Of a DNA stretch of 64,000 nucleotides, positions 20,066-30,839 are shown in pieces. Below the pieces are notes generated by a model, which was given only the letters and a program-made list of their open reading frames with translations, searched no databases and was not told where the DNA came from. Position 1 is the first letter of the stretch. The number at the start of each line of letters is the position of its first letter. Origin of the DNA: Inia geoffrensis (taxonomy: Eukaryota > Chordata > Mammalia > Artiodactyla > Iniidae). A program made the translations under genes and the position numbers. The stretch lies in the NCBI GenBank assembly GCA_036417435.1, contig CM070900.1, positions 35,937,496-36,001,495 on the forward strand, given 5' to 3'.

Positions 20066-20635
20066 AGATTAGCAGTGGAGGTCACCGGTGTCCTTTCATG
20101 ATAGCATCCCATTCTGGGTCCTTTCCAAACACAGATTCTTTCCTGTGCCCTTGTCCCCATTACAATCCAAGGTTCAAAATGGACCTCAACTCTCTAGAAA
20201 CACCAACCGTTCATGAGATCCTGAACACTAGGAGTGTTTTCAACATGACAGTTTGAGGCTTCAGCTAAGCCTGTAACTTTCTGGAACCACCACTCCACCC
20301 TACATACCAAGAAATCCTACCTCCTGAGATTGGTTTCCTCTAGATCACAGATGGCAAGTGTGAGGCACACCTATTCACACCCATCAAACCTGGGTCCATG
20401 TCAGACATCACTAATTGATCAGAAGTCCCCCCTGAAAAATGTGTGCCTCTGGGGGTCACTCTCCCTACATGCCATGTTCTAGGATGGCGGTACAGCTCTG
20501 AGCCCTTGATCCCTTCCCAGGTCATCGTCCCCCATTCCCCATCCTCCCCTGAGGGAGGTAAGACGACTTCCACAGCACATCATGTGTCTCTGTCCCTAGC
20601 TGCACTCAGCCCTCAGCCAGACTGTTGCATCTGTT
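20066..20635. other. Unique sequence, no gene recognised
   Basis: Non-repetitive, moderate GC. No gene or RNA is recognised. Confidence 0.4.
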
Positions 20636-20965
20636 CCCAATATTGAGGGGATTCACAGTTATTTGCTTTGGAAATCAGAGCCTGGGGATTGTCAGCTTTA
20701 TCTGGAAAGCAGGGCCTGCTCCGTGGAGAAGGGAACGACTCGGCACACAGCAGAGTGTGTTTGTTTGGCTTGTCCTGTGGGACACCAACACCCACCGGGT
20801 CCTGCGCAGCACGGACGAGGCGCGTGCCTTCCCGCCAGCCTGATTTGGGAGGATAATAAGCTAAACAAAGGAGCAGATGATCACGGAGGCTTATTTGCAG
20901 TCTGTACGGTTTATATTTAGCCATCTCGTGACGGTTTGCTAGCTCTGTGTGGCAGTCGCCCTTGG
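20636..20965. promoter_or_regulatory. Candidate conserved non-coding element
   Basis: A ~330 bp unique block with dense transcription-factor-like words: forkhead-type TGTTTGTTTGGC (20758-20769) and CTAAACAAAGG (20862-20872), GATA/homeodomain-type GGATAATAAGC (20850-20860) and GGTTTATATTTAGCC near 20910. No coding structure fits all of it: three overlapping plus-strand frames and one minus-strand frame are open. It is an inference from appearance only. Confidence 0.35.
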
Positions 20966-21456
20966 GAAATTCAATCTGGGGGATGCAGAGGTGGGACAGA
21001 TCTGGGAGAGAGGAAGGAGGGGTTTAAAATGCCACTTTTGGGCACAGGAAGGACGGGCAGACCAAATTTGTCCAACAAGCAAGCAGCCAGGGACAGGATT
21101 TTGGACACTTATTGTAGAAACATGGAAGAGAATATAAAAATGTGTAAGAGGGGACACTCTTCTTAACAATCTGTAAACTGCCGGGCATTGGAGGGTGAAG
21201 TCCCCTCTTCCTCCCTTCCTGGCCACCTTCAGTAATCCTGAGAGGGGTGGTGATTCAGAAAACCTGAATTCTAGCCCCGGTCAGCCACCAGCTGGAAGAC
21301 ACATCCCTGCTCTGGGAAATGAAAGGGCTAGAGAGGATGATCCCTAAGATGCGGTGATTCCCCACCTCCACCCGGTGTCAAGATGAAGAGAGGCAACCTA
21401 GGGGATGTGCAATGTGTCGGTTGGGTGGGGAGTTGCCGGTTAAAACCGTGGGGCAG
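20966..21456. other. Unique sequence with a small MIR fragment
   Basis: A weak plus-strand MIR match at about 21265-21360 (TCAGCCACCAGCTGGAAGAC, then ATCCCTAAGATGCGGTGATT). The rest is unassigned. Confidence 0.45.
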
Positions 21457-21576
21457 GGGGATGCCCTGGTGGTGCAGTGGTTAGGACTCCACACTTCCAC
21501 TGCAGCGGGCACAGGTTCATCCCTGGTCGGGGAACTAGATCCTGTAAGCTGCAAGGCCTGGCCAAAAAAAGCCCAA
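21457..21576 (+). mobile_element. CHR-related SINE, short form
   Basis: GATGCCCTGGTGGTGCAGTG head, ACTCCACACTTCCACTGCAG, B-box-like GGTTCATCCCTGGTCG and a CTGGCCAAAAAAAGCCCAAAA end. One-unit form without the CpG-rich body. Confidence 0.9.
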
Positions 21577-22645
21577 AACAGTCATAACTGGAACATTCTG
21601 CGATCATTACAAATTGTGGTACTGATGCCACCCAACCGAAAAATAAACTTCCATTAAAATGTACGTCAACACTAAAATAATCTTTAGAGAAACACGAATC
21701 ATGGCGCTGATCTATATTAATTGAGAGCGAAGGTATCTATAACATCCTGCTCGGTGGGAACGGCAGCAGCCACGCAAGGCAACCACTTGCTGTCAATCAG
21801 GCAATGGTGGGCGGGGAGAGAGAGCCATCGCCCAAAGCGGGAAGGAGAATCCGAGCGGAGCCTCCCCGAGCCCCTGCTGACCCCTCCCACTCTACATTTT
21901 GGGTCTAAGTTGTGAATCCCAGAAACTGGCGCTGCCAGAGAAAGGAGGTTTTTCTATAGGGTTTTTGTTGTTGGTTTTTGATTTGTTTGGGGTTTTTGTC
22001 CCCGTTATGGTCCACCATCTTCCCCCAGCCCAAAGCAGCAGTGGGCGGTGAGAACAGCACAGGTCCTCAGGGGGCAGTCCCAGGGGGCCCGTCTTAGAAC
22101 AAGACTGTGGCATTAGGCCGAAGCTCCACTTCTTGGTGGGGCCTCCCAGGGATAGTCTTGTCTGGGCATAAATCTTCTCATTCTAGACAAGGCAGAAAAG
22201 GGCCTTAAAGATCATCCCTCAGTCCCAGAGCAGTCCTGTTTCCACGCTGTTCTCAAGCCGGCAGCCTCGTGAGCTAGTTCAATAAGGCTCTGGATTCCAG
22301 GATAACGGAGGGTTTAATTTGAGTTTCAGGGAGATACTTGCCTCTCACAGATATTCACCCTGTCTCCCACATCAGAGCCAAATAGCTCGTCCTTATCAAC
22401 GGCAAAGAGGATTTGGTCATGGTGCGATTTGAAAGAACCCACAGTATCTCTCTCACCACTTGCCAGAACCCCGCCCATAGCTCTTCATTCCTCCGTGGTA
22501 AAGTGTATTCATCTGTAAAATGAAAGGAGGTATGAGTCAGGAAAACAGAACTCCCTCAGTGGAAAGAACCCCCCAAATTAGAAATTACACAAGGAGTTAT
22601 CTGAGGGGGCAGTTCTCCACTCTTAACTGTCTTCACCACTTGGAT
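21577..22645. other. Unique block (~1.07 kb), no gene recognised
   Basis: No repeats recognised apart from T/G-rich patches near 21958-21995. Frames of 64-73 codons on both strands lack any recognisable motif. Includes moderately CpG-containing sequence at 21830-21880. Confidence 0.4.
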
Positions 22646-22770
22646 TCTTTCAATCAGAAGAGACTTTTCACATCGTATCATCCTTTTATAAAGGAGCAAT
22701 TTAGGCCCAGAGAGGTTATGTTCTTAAGCAAGGTCACACAGCACACTGCGAACCAGGACTGGGGCCCTCT
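22646..22770 (-). repeat. MIR fragment, antisense
   Basis: AATTTAGGCCCAGAGAGGTT and AGCAAGGTCACACAGCACAC match the antisense MIR core. Confidence 0.75.
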
Positions 22771-22934
22771 GGCCCCTCTGCACATTTTGAAGGGCTCTTT
22801 CAAGCTTAAATTCTAATCCAAGACTCCATTCCTTTGTTTTATAGACAATAAGAACCACCCCCACCAGAAGCTCCTTTTTAAAATTTCTCTGCTGGCACTA
22901 GTATCTGTAGCAATCCACAGTGTGCAGAAGGGAA

Positions 22935-23340
22935 TCATCATTGTAAGCACACTTGGTGTATCGGAATCGAGACACGTAAATCTTGGGCTTCGGAGCTTGA
23001 CGGGGGCCTACACCAGCGCAAACCCTGTCGGACTGTCTGCGTGTTACCTGCGGGCTTCATTTGCTTTCTTCCCGGAACCTAGTCCTTTGCTTTGGCGCTC
23101 CTGCCCCCTAGTGGCAGCAAGCTTCACTGCCGCCGCATTCTTCTACAGACAAATGAAAGGGAAATCGAGGGGGGGCGGTGAGGAGGCGCTTTTGAGGAGG
23201 GATAGAAGCAATCTGCACCCTTCTCTAAAAGAGCAGGCTTGGTTACGATGGCGGAATTTTTTAAACCTCACACACAAAAGCGTGACTAACTAGACGTTAG
23301 CCCGCAGCGTATCTGAACCTGCGGAGCTGTGAGGCCAGAG
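22935..23340. promoter_or_regulatory. Weak CpG island with CTCF- and YY1-like motifs
   Basis: This unique stretch has about 23 CpGs in ~400 bp with just over 50% GC, giving an observed/expected ratio near 0.8 by hand count, unlike the surrounding DNA. CTGCCCCCTAGTGGCAG (23101-23117) is a close match to the CTCF core on the minus strand (CTGCCACTAGGGGGCAG). GATGGCGG (23247-23254) matches the YY1 core. A 123-codon frame over the region starts on GTG and is not recognised. It may be a promoter, insulator or a decayed one. Direction of any transcript is unknown. Confidence 0.5.
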
Positions 23341-23499
23341 CACCAAGGATCCTAGATTGAAAATAGTTTATATAACTGACTCAAGGACTCCTGGGCTCTG
23401 AGAATCTGATGGCAGGAATAAAAGGACCTAAAATAGCCAAAGCAAAAGAGAGGAACACTGACATATGGTACCCAACAAACACCGGCATGAATGTATTCA
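23341..23499. other. Unassigned sequence
   Basis: No feature recognised between the CpG-rich block and the L2. Confidence 0.4.
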
Positions 23500-23872
23500 A
23501 AGCCCTGCCCCCCTAACTTTGCCCAGGCTCTGCCCAGTATTCAAAACATTGGTCCCCACGCTGCTTAGCTAATACCTGTTCCTTCTGCCCATCTCTGCTC
23601 AGCGCTTCCCTTGGCTCAGCGGGCGAGATGAGTCCTCTTCATATGCTCTCATGGCACTGGGTACTCTTCCTTCATAAGACTTTTCACAGTCCCGAAGTCT
23701 GTGTTTCTCTGATTATTTTCATGCCCACCCTGAAGTGTGAGTTCCCTGAGGACAGGCACTGAGGCTACCTTGTTGACTACTGAATCTGTGTCTCTAAACT
23801 AGTGATTAGCACATAGGAGGCCCTCAATTAATGCTTTTCTGTGGAATTAATGAAATCACAAGTGTTGGTTTA
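23500..23872 (+). repeat. L2 3' part
   Basis: TGTGAGTTCCCTGAGGACAG, AGTGATTAGCACATAGGAGG and CCTCAATTAATGCTTTTCTG are the L2 end. The upstream 230 bp has the diverged C/T-rich L2 pattern. Confidence 0.7.
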
Positions 23873-24335
23873 CTGACTGAATTATATCTGTTTACAGAGT
23901 TAAAAAGCAGATCTCAGTGAAGAAAGCAGGTGAGCTACATCTTGGGGTTTCACAGCTATGCAGCACCGGTCATGTGATTAGTGCTTTTCTTGACATGTCT
24001 TGGAATCCCTCCTAACCTATAAAAGGCACAAAAATCTTCTGAGGATGGAGACCTTCCTTGAATATGACCACAAATGCTCACCATCACCCTTGGGGCAGGT
24101 AGCTGGGCAGGTGTCTTTACCGTAATTACACTTGTTAACATTCTGCCCCCACCAGCTCAGCTTTCATTCCTGCAATGGTGGGGAAATCAGCCTGAGAACT
24201 GAAGGACAGCAGATTGAGAGGCTACACGGACATCAGGACACCTGACCTTCGGGGCTGTCTCTCTGTAACCTTGGGTGGTGCCTCCCCGCCCCGGCTGTCT
24301 GTTGTCTCATTTCTAAACTCTTGGGGTATGTAACA
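23873..24335. other. Unique sequence, no gene recognised
   Basis: Non-repetitive. No exon, RNA gene or simple repeat noted. Confidence 0.4.
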
Positions 24336-24680
24336 TCAAAGCCACTGTTTTTCAGGTGTCAGGAAACCCAACCTAAACTGCCTTAAGGGGAGTAAAAGGG
24401 GGATACGTATTACTCACGAAACGGACAAGCCATGGATTGAGGACTTAGTCCAGGATGTCAAGCAACTTCCTCTGAGCCTGGTCTCTCTCCTCCATCCTTC
24501 AGCTCTGCTTCCCTCTCTGTTGGTCCCCTTGCAGGAAGTCTCCTTGTATATGGGGGTCTCCAGAAGCTCCAGGCTTTCATGCCCACAGCAGAAAAATAGA
24601 GGAGCTTTCTCTTAGCCGTAGCACACAAAAGGCCCTGGACTACCCTCACAGGTGCCTTTGGGCCACATGCTCACCTATGA
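24336..24680. repeat. Unnamed ancient interspersed repeat
   Basis: AACCTAAACTGCCTTAAGGG, then ATACGTATTACTCACGAAAC and CTCCAGAAGCTCCAGGCTTT resemble a very common mammalian fossil repeat (perhaps a hAT-type element) that I cannot name with certainty. Related-looking stretches occur at 29100-29580 and 31335-31960. Confidence 0.4.
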
Positions 24681-25000
24681 GCGAGTAGCTGTGGTCAGGG
24701 GAAGTTCTGGGCTCCGCCGGAATCACATGGATTGACACGGCCAGAGACCAGGCACCCCGGGGGGTAATCAAGGAAGTACTCTCGGAATGTGGGAGAACAG
24801 TTGCGAAACGTGCAGGAACAGAAATGGCACTGCAGAGTTAAGTGATTTTTAAGGACCCTTCCAGCTTTCAATACCCTGATGTGACTCTGATTGGATGTCA
24901 GGGAAATGGAAGGGAGAATAAAGCCATGGAAATGCTCTAGCATTAGCCCAACCGCAAACCCTTTCAAAAAGCCAAAATGCCAAATAAGACCCCTCACCCA

Positions 25001-25318
25001 GAGACTTCCCTGGTGGTCCAGTGGTAAAGAATCCGCCTTCCTATGCAGGGGACGCGGGTTCGATCCCTGGTCAGGGAACTAAGATCCCACATGCCATGGG
25101 GCAACCAAGCCCACATGACACAACTACTGAGCTCGCATGCCTCAACTAGAGAACCCGTGTGCCACAAACTACAGAGCCCATGCGCTCTGGAACCCACACC
25201 ACAACTAGAGAAGAGAAAACCCACATGCCACAACTAGAGAGAAGCCCGTGCACCGCATCGAAAAATCCCACACGCCGCAATGAAGACCTGACACAGCCAA
25301 ATAAATTAAAAAAAAAAA
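25001..25318 (+). mobile_element. CHR-type SINE, long form
   Basis: GACTTCCCTGGTGGTCCAGT head, CACAACTAGAGAAGAGAAAA module repeated about three times, ending CTGACACAGCCAAATAAAT and poly(A). Exact target duplication AAGACCCCTCACCCA at 24986-25000 and 25319-25333. The internal CACAACTAGAGA repeats make this copy longer than the others. Confidence 0.96.
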
Positions 25319-25333
25319 AAGACCCCTCACCCA

Positions 25334-25584
25334 TTCTGAAGGGAGCCCTTAGAAAGCAAGCAGTGATGGTGACCCTCCTGAAGCCAAGGGGCAGAAAATG
25401 AATAGCATTTTGACAACGACACGAAAATGGAACATTTCTATTTCCCAAAAAGATAGACACTGTCAGTGAGATTCATAAAATTAAAAAATAAATAAAAAAT
25501 CTTATTAAATTTTCCCTTTCACTGCGTCTTTGTATCTCTGGTTGAGGTGGTGCAGGATGAAGGTTGCCATGGTGATGGCTGAAT

Positions 25585-25615
<31 letters not shown>

Positions 25616-26013
25616 AGGGCTCAGGAGCTCTGGCTGCTGGCCATACTGCCTCAGGCAGGAAAGGGTGGGGGGAAGGAGAGAAGCAAAGTGAGAAAAGGAA
25701 GAAAGCTGCTGGGCTCATCCCAGGACTCGGTAACTTCTCCAACTTGTTCTCCTTGCACCGAGGATAAGGCCCCAAAACCGAAGACTCTGGCTCCTGCAGA
25801 GAATAAGAGAATGTGGAGCCCAAATGCATGATGAGGACAGGACCTTAGAAGTCACTTTGCCCATCCCCTACCTGATTCTCTCTTGTGACAGATGGATTTC
25901 TCCTACATTTACACTCCTTCCAGTGAACAATGGGCCCACCCAGCTCATCCAAGTTTTAGATGAGCCGCTGGAAACTTGACCCTAAGAGAAAAGTTCAAAG
26001 ATATCCTGAGATT
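25334..26013. other. Unique sequence with a poly(T) tract
   Basis: A T23 run at 25586-25608 is followed by TAAATAACAGGGCTCAGG, possibly the tail of an unrecognised antisense retroposed sequence. Otherwise no gene or repeat is recognised. Confidence 0.4.
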
Positions 26014-26030
26014 AAGAACCCATAGGACTT

Positions 26031-26235
26031 TTTTTTTTTTTTTGCTGTATGCGGGCCTCTCACTGCTGCAGCCTCTCCTGTTGCGGAGCACAGGCTCCGG
26101 ACGCGCAGGCTCAGCGGCCACGGTTCACGGGCCCAGCCGCTCCACGGCACGCGGGATCCTCCCGGACTGAGGAACGAACCCATGTCCCCTGCATCGGCAG
26201 GCGGACTCTCAACCACTGCACCACCAGGGAAGCCC
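26031..26235 (-). mobile_element. CHR-type SINE, compact form
   Basis: Antisense, T tail at the left, GGGAAGCCC head at the right. Long exact target duplication AAGAACCCATAGGACTTTT at 26014-26032 and 26236-26254. Confidence 0.97.
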
Positions 26236-26254
26236 AAGAACCCATAGGACTTTT

Positions 26255-27350
26255 AAGTGAAAGAGGAATTTGAGGTTAGGAGCCCAGTACCTGTCAAAAC
26301 AAACAGTCCTGGCCACAAATTCTAGTTCTGCTCTTCTCTCTAGAACCATCTAAAAATGAGATGGGAGATTCCAGAAGTGGTGGACTGTATCCCCGTGAGT
26401 GGATATACTCAAGCCTGCAGAGGCCAGCAAGGAGCTGACTGATAGGCATGTTTTTAAATAGTTCCAGTCATCAGAGAGGCAGGACCCTGCTGAGGGAGGC
26501 TCAGAGAAGCAACACACCAAGGCCTTCATGCAGAACCTTTTAAACTCCAGACCAGGGAAAGGGGAAGCCAGGAACTAAGCCTGGAGAGACCCAGAAACCA
26601 GGAAGCACAGAAATCTGCTCTGACACCAGAATGCCTGTCAGGGGATTTCACAGGGGATGGTCTCGGCACGTGGCCTTTCTCTGCTTGCCCAGCTGACCCC
26701 TGAAAGGACCGGCATTCTCAGCTGGCCCCATCCCTTGTCTCCTGACCAAAATGGCAGGCAACTAAGGCCATGCTGTGTTTGTCAGAGCATGGCTTCTAGA
26801 AGTTAAATAATAATAGTAATAATAATAAATACTAAGATTGTTCCTCTAAGCTGGGAAAGTGGCAGGATTACTAAAGCTGAGTGAGTCTGACATTTCCCCC
26901 AGGAGCTGGCTGAGCAGAGACCCCAGGAGGAAGGGGAAGAGCCAAGGAGTGCGGGGCCCTGGGCCTGTGACCTGCACCTCCATGACCTGCATCCCTACCC
27001 CTGTGCTGTGCCTCAGGTGTGATAATCCAGTGGCTTAGGGTCTAGGGGTCCCCATCAGCTTTCCCCAGGCAGATTGGGAGGAGCAGGGGGAATGAAAGCA
27101 CCTTAAGAAAGAGATAAAAGCCAGACTCAGAGCAAGGGAGAAGTGGGCCAGCACTCACACCCCCAGGCCACCCGCCTGTACCTTCTGGAACAGGGTGGAG
27201 AACTCAAAGGCCCCCAGCCCTGAGGGAGGCTGAAGGAGGCCACCCAGCACTGGCCCTGGCCTATCTCTGGTGCTGCCCAGACCTATTGGCCTCTCTTTCC
27301 AAGGGCAAGGTTAGATCCCAAACCCCACTCTGCCCTCATAAGCCCTCCTC
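26255..27350. other. Unique block (~1.1 kb), no gene recognised
   Basis: No transposon family is recognised. A small (AAT)n patch lies at 26805-26830. Moderately GC-rich from 26880 to 27300, without CpG enrichment. Confidence 0.4.
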
Positions 27351-27353
27351 ACA

Positions 27354-27413
27354 ACACACACACACACACACGCACACACACGCCCACACACTAGCACGCA
27401 CGCATGCGCGCGC
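27354..27413. repeat. CA/CG-rich alternating microsatellite
   Basis: CACACACACACGCACACACA grading into GCACGCACGCATGCGCGCGC. Alternating purine-pyrimidine with CG steps, so a potential Z-DNA former. Confidence 0.9.
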
Positions 27414-27699
27414 CTGGAGCCGGAGACCAAAACAGCAACAGGCCTTAGAAACAGTGCCCAGGGATCCACACACCCCAGGCTTGTCCAAGCATGAACCAGC
27501 TCCTGGAGGATGCACAGAGTCCATCAACAGAAAGGGACAAGGAGACCAGCCCGTTAGCGGCACGGTAAGACTCACTTTCCACCACATGCCTTTTTTGTAG
27601 AATGTTTCTCATGTGCGTATGTGGCCTTTTCAAAAAACCAATTCTGCTCTTCTTTCTAGAACACACATACAGAACCTGTCCTTTTTCCTGGCCACTTGA
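27414..27699. other. Unique sequence
   Basis: No feature recognised. Confidence 0.4.
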
Positions 27700-27868
27700 A
27701 GTCAGGAAAACCATGACCTAGCTCTAGTCTGCCACTAATACTGAAGCAGTGTGATGTCAGCCTGGTCTTCACCATCCTGTGCCTCGGCTCCTGGGGCTGT
27801 AAAATGGGGGTGACAAAACCTACCCTACCCTCCTCATAGGCACTTTAGGAGTCTGAGGAGATACAACA
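27700..27868 (+). repeat. MIR, plus strand
   Basis: CTAGTCTGCCACTAATACTG, CTGGGGCTGTAAAATGGGGG and CTCCTCATAGGCACTTTAGG match MIR. Confidence 0.75.
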
Positions 27869-28085
27869 ATAACAGCAATGATAATAGTTAAACATATTGA
27901 GGGCTCATCGTGCACCGGGCACAGGGCCACTATCTCAACACGAAAACAATCCTATGAGACAGCGACTCATATAAGCCTCAATTTAAGAGACAAGAAAAAT
28001 AAGGCAGAGAGGAGTATGCTCAAGTCATGCAATGACACGTCTGGCCTCTAACTCCAGAGCCAAAACTTGTACCCACTAAGCGCAA
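27869..28085 (-). repeat. MIR, antisense, adjoining the previous MIR
   Basis: GGGCTCATCGTGCACCGGGC, AACAATCCTATGAGACAGCG and CAAGAAAAATAAGGCAGAGA follow antisense MIR. Together with 27700-27868 it makes a tail-to-tail pair. Confidence 0.75.
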
Positions 28086-28529
28086 TATGACACTTTGATG
28101 TGAATATTCATTAGTCTACTGCCTGTCCCAAGAGGATTGGGTGAGTGAGTGATCAGACTGCCTCGACCTGTTTGACCCAATATCAGAGTCTCTGCCTTTG
28201 CTTAAGATCGTTTAATGAAGGGCTAGAATCTAGAGATGGGGATAATTAGCAAATCTCAAAGTGGGATCCTGGTCCTAGATGTTAGGATTTGTTTCCTGAC
28301 AGAGACCAGGATTGTGGATCTGCCTCTAATGGAAAGAAGCCCCACCTGAAACTCCTATACACACAATTGGCTTGTTACTGCCCCACCCCACCACTGTCAC
28401 CATGGCATCGAGGGACCCAGGATGCCAGTCCTCAATCACTGTTCCTGATTTAGAGTCTTCCTAATTCACACTTCCTCCCTCAGTTTTCTCTTCTCCCTCC
28501 TGTGGACTTCACAGCCCTCTACAATATCT
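28086..28529. other. Unique sequence, no gene recognised
   Basis: Non-repetitive, no exon signature. Confidence 0.4.
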
Positions 28530-29065
28530 ACCACCCGGCGGTCATGCAGCCCCATCCTTGAACACCACCAGGGACAGGCAGCTCACTACCCAACAGACCC
28601 AAACCATTCTCAAAGCACACTAACTGCTTGCAAAGTCCCCCTTCTATTGCCCTGAAATCAGTCTCCACATTTTGTCTAAGCTCTAGTCTTCATGCTGCCC
28701 TCAGGGGTCTCGTATCACACCTGCCCTGACAGTCCTTCAAATAACTAGAGTTGGTACTAATGTTCTGCCTCGGTCTCCTCTAGGCCAGTGGTTCTCAAAC
28801 TTGAGCATGCATCAGATGTGAAGATCTTGCTAAACCACAGAGTACTGGGCCCCACCCCCAGAGTTTCGGATTCAGTAGGTCTGGGGTGGGCCCAGCAATT
28901 TACATCTCTCTAAGATGCTGCTGCCACTGCTGCTGCTTGGGGATCACGCTTTGAGGACCACTGCTCTGGCTGAACACCCTCATAGCTTTGAAAACTCCTT
29001 CCGTGTGAGATTCCCAGGCTTCTTTACCATTCTAGTCTCTCTCTTCGGCACCGGCTCTGGTCTGC
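28530..29065 (-). mobile_element. L3/CR1-type LINE fragment, antisense, split by MER5A
   Basis: CATGCAGCCCCATCCTTGAA, CACCACCAGGGACAGGCAGC and CTGAAATCAGTCTCCACATT, then, after the inserted MER5A, AGGCTTCTTTACCATTCTAG and TCTTCGGCACCGGCTCTGG. This is the antisense order of the CR1/L3 reverse-transcriptase end and 3' region. One of the oldest elements in the window. Confidence 0.7.
28786..28963 (-). mobile_element. MER5A hAT-Charlie element inserted in L3
   Basis: Terminal inverted repeats CAGTGGTTCTCAAAC and the end GACCACTG; body CAGAGTACTGGGCCCCACCC and CGGATTCAGTAGGTCTGGGG. Flanks CTCTAGGC/CTCTGGCT resemble a decayed 8-bp duplication. Younger than the surrounding L3 copy. Confidence 0.85.
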
Positions 29066-29099
29066 CACTGTGGCGCCCGGAGCTAGACAAAGAACCTTA

Positions 29100-29580
29100 A
29101 GGAGATGTTTTGGGTTACAAGGAACAAAGATTCCCTCGGTCACCTCAAGTAAGAGGGGGTGTTTATAGTGGACTTTAGAAAAACAGGAACCTCACATTTC
29201 AGGCCAGCCTGACGGACCCCAGGCTGATGAGGCCTCTTGGGAAGAGTCGAGATGGCAATGCGGTTGGATCTCCGGCCAGAGGACAAGCGATCTTGCCGGT
29301 CCCTCAGCAGCAGGGTGACATTCATCCTCAGCGCTCTGCCTCCTCTTCCACCGTTTTTGCTGCCGCCAGCCAATCCCTTATCCCCTCTCCGCTCAGAGAC
29401 GATCTCTGCCTCGGAGCTTCTGCTTCCTCATTCTTGCTTCCCTTTTCTTACGGTCACTACGTCCACTCTGAGCCCCCCAGCAACTGCCTGATTTTACTCT
29501 TTTCTTCCCAGTTCAAATTCCCAAAAGAATCACAGTGAGGGAACTTGTTCTAGTTTGGATAAAGCTCTTTAAGCATCCTG
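29100..29580. repeat. Unnamed ancient interspersed repeat
   Basis: GGGTTACAAGGAACAAAGAT, TCCCTCGGTCACCTCAAGTA and CGGCCAGAGGACAAGCGATC recall a widespread fossil mammalian repeat. It contains open frames of 77-103 codons on both strands and noticeable CpG content, neither of which looks coding. Confidence 0.4.
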
Positions 29581-30480
29581 TAGGTTGGCGGAACTTGGGT
29601 CCACATCCAATCTCTTGTGGCTGGTAAACAGTTGAACCACGGGATTTCAGCATGAACTGTGTCCTTAGAAGGAGACCGTAGGAGAAGCCTGCAGTCCAGT
29701 GGTTACCGACAGGTTTCCTCTTGCATGCCAACTCCGTGGAAAAAATATTGGCTGCCTTAAAGACAGTGTTGAGAAGGATTCAGAGGCTACATCGAAACAC
29801 AATGGACTATGATTAGTTAGTGTTATCTGCCATGGCATACAAACATGAAGCCTCAGCCTGCATGCCCGTTACTCGCCATCCTAGTGTTATAGCATGTGGT
29901 CTGACGAGGGCAAACTAAGTGGAGGCATCACTTTCCTCATTCTGAATTTCCTATTTCTCTTTATAAGGCCTAAGATTCCAGTTGCTTGATTAGACAGCTG
30001 TATCACACTATGGCTTCACAGTGAACCTCAGCCACATGAAACCTAAGCCTTTTTCATACCTGTTATTAAATCACATTTCTCCCATTCTGTATTGTGCAAA
30101 AAAAGAAAGAAAAGAAAACAAACAGTTAAATTTTCCATATTCCCCTAATTAAGTTCACCTTGTTTAATTTAGCCTACCATTCCAGCCTACCGAAACCTTC
30201 TTACTATGGTGTCTTTTCTTGGCCTATTTGACAAATTGCTCATACTGTATGTGCAGGCCTCTGTCCGTGAAATGAAGGTTAACTGTTTAACTGCTTTACA
30301 AGATTGACACAAACATGAATTTAGATTGTTTGTCTCCATGGACCTACTTTGTACCATTTGCTCAATAATTTCAAGAAATTATTTTCGGCTAACAAGTCCT
30401 AGTGCATCTTTGTCCATTGTGTGCTCGGTGAGGATAACCAAAGACAGTTACACGAGTTCACGGAGTCGGCTCCTTTCATA
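29581..30480. promoter_or_regulatory. Candidate conserved non-coding block, AT-rich
   Basis: About 900 bp without repeats. The right part (29930-30470) contains CTAATTAAGTTCACC (30145-30159), GGATTAGACA-like words and a CAATAATTTCAAGAAATTAT palindrome-like word (30363-30382). It has the look of a developmental enhancer, but this is inference from composition; no coding frame is present. Confidence 0.3.
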
Positions 30481-30484
30481 GAAT

Positions 30485-30725
30485 AATTGCTGTCATTCAT
30501 TGAATATCATTCTAGGTTGTGAGTGATTTAATACATTATTTCTAACACTTACAACTTTAAGAGGTAGGTTTTATTATCCCTTTTAGCGGGGTGAGGCAAC
30601 GGAAACATAAAGGGTTTAATCACTTTCCAAGATGGCACAGCTAGCATACATGGTAGGGCTGAATCCCAGCCCCAACCTGCCTGACCCCAAATCCTGTGTC
30701 CCTTCACTGTGCCACACACCTTCTC
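30485..30725 (-). repeat. MIR, nearly full length, antisense
   Basis: ACTTTAAGAGGTAGGTTTTA, TCACTTTCCAAGATGGCACA and CTGAATCCCAGCCCCAACCT follow antisense MIR. Confidence 0.8.
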
Positions 30726-30839
30726 CCTGTGCACGCCCCTCTGAACGACAGCAACACCTGCCAGAAATGGCTGAAGGCAGAGATTGGGGGCAGAGATGAA
30801 TATAGTTACCCATGGATCACATTTTTTAAAAGCACCACC

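Noticed and set aside
23101..23117. CTCF-like motif as proven insulator
   Set aside because: Kept only as a candidate: sequence match alone does not show binding.
25586..25608. Poly(T) as a processed-pseudogene tail
   Set aside because: Searched by eye for a gene-like antisense body on the right; none recognised and no clear target duplication.
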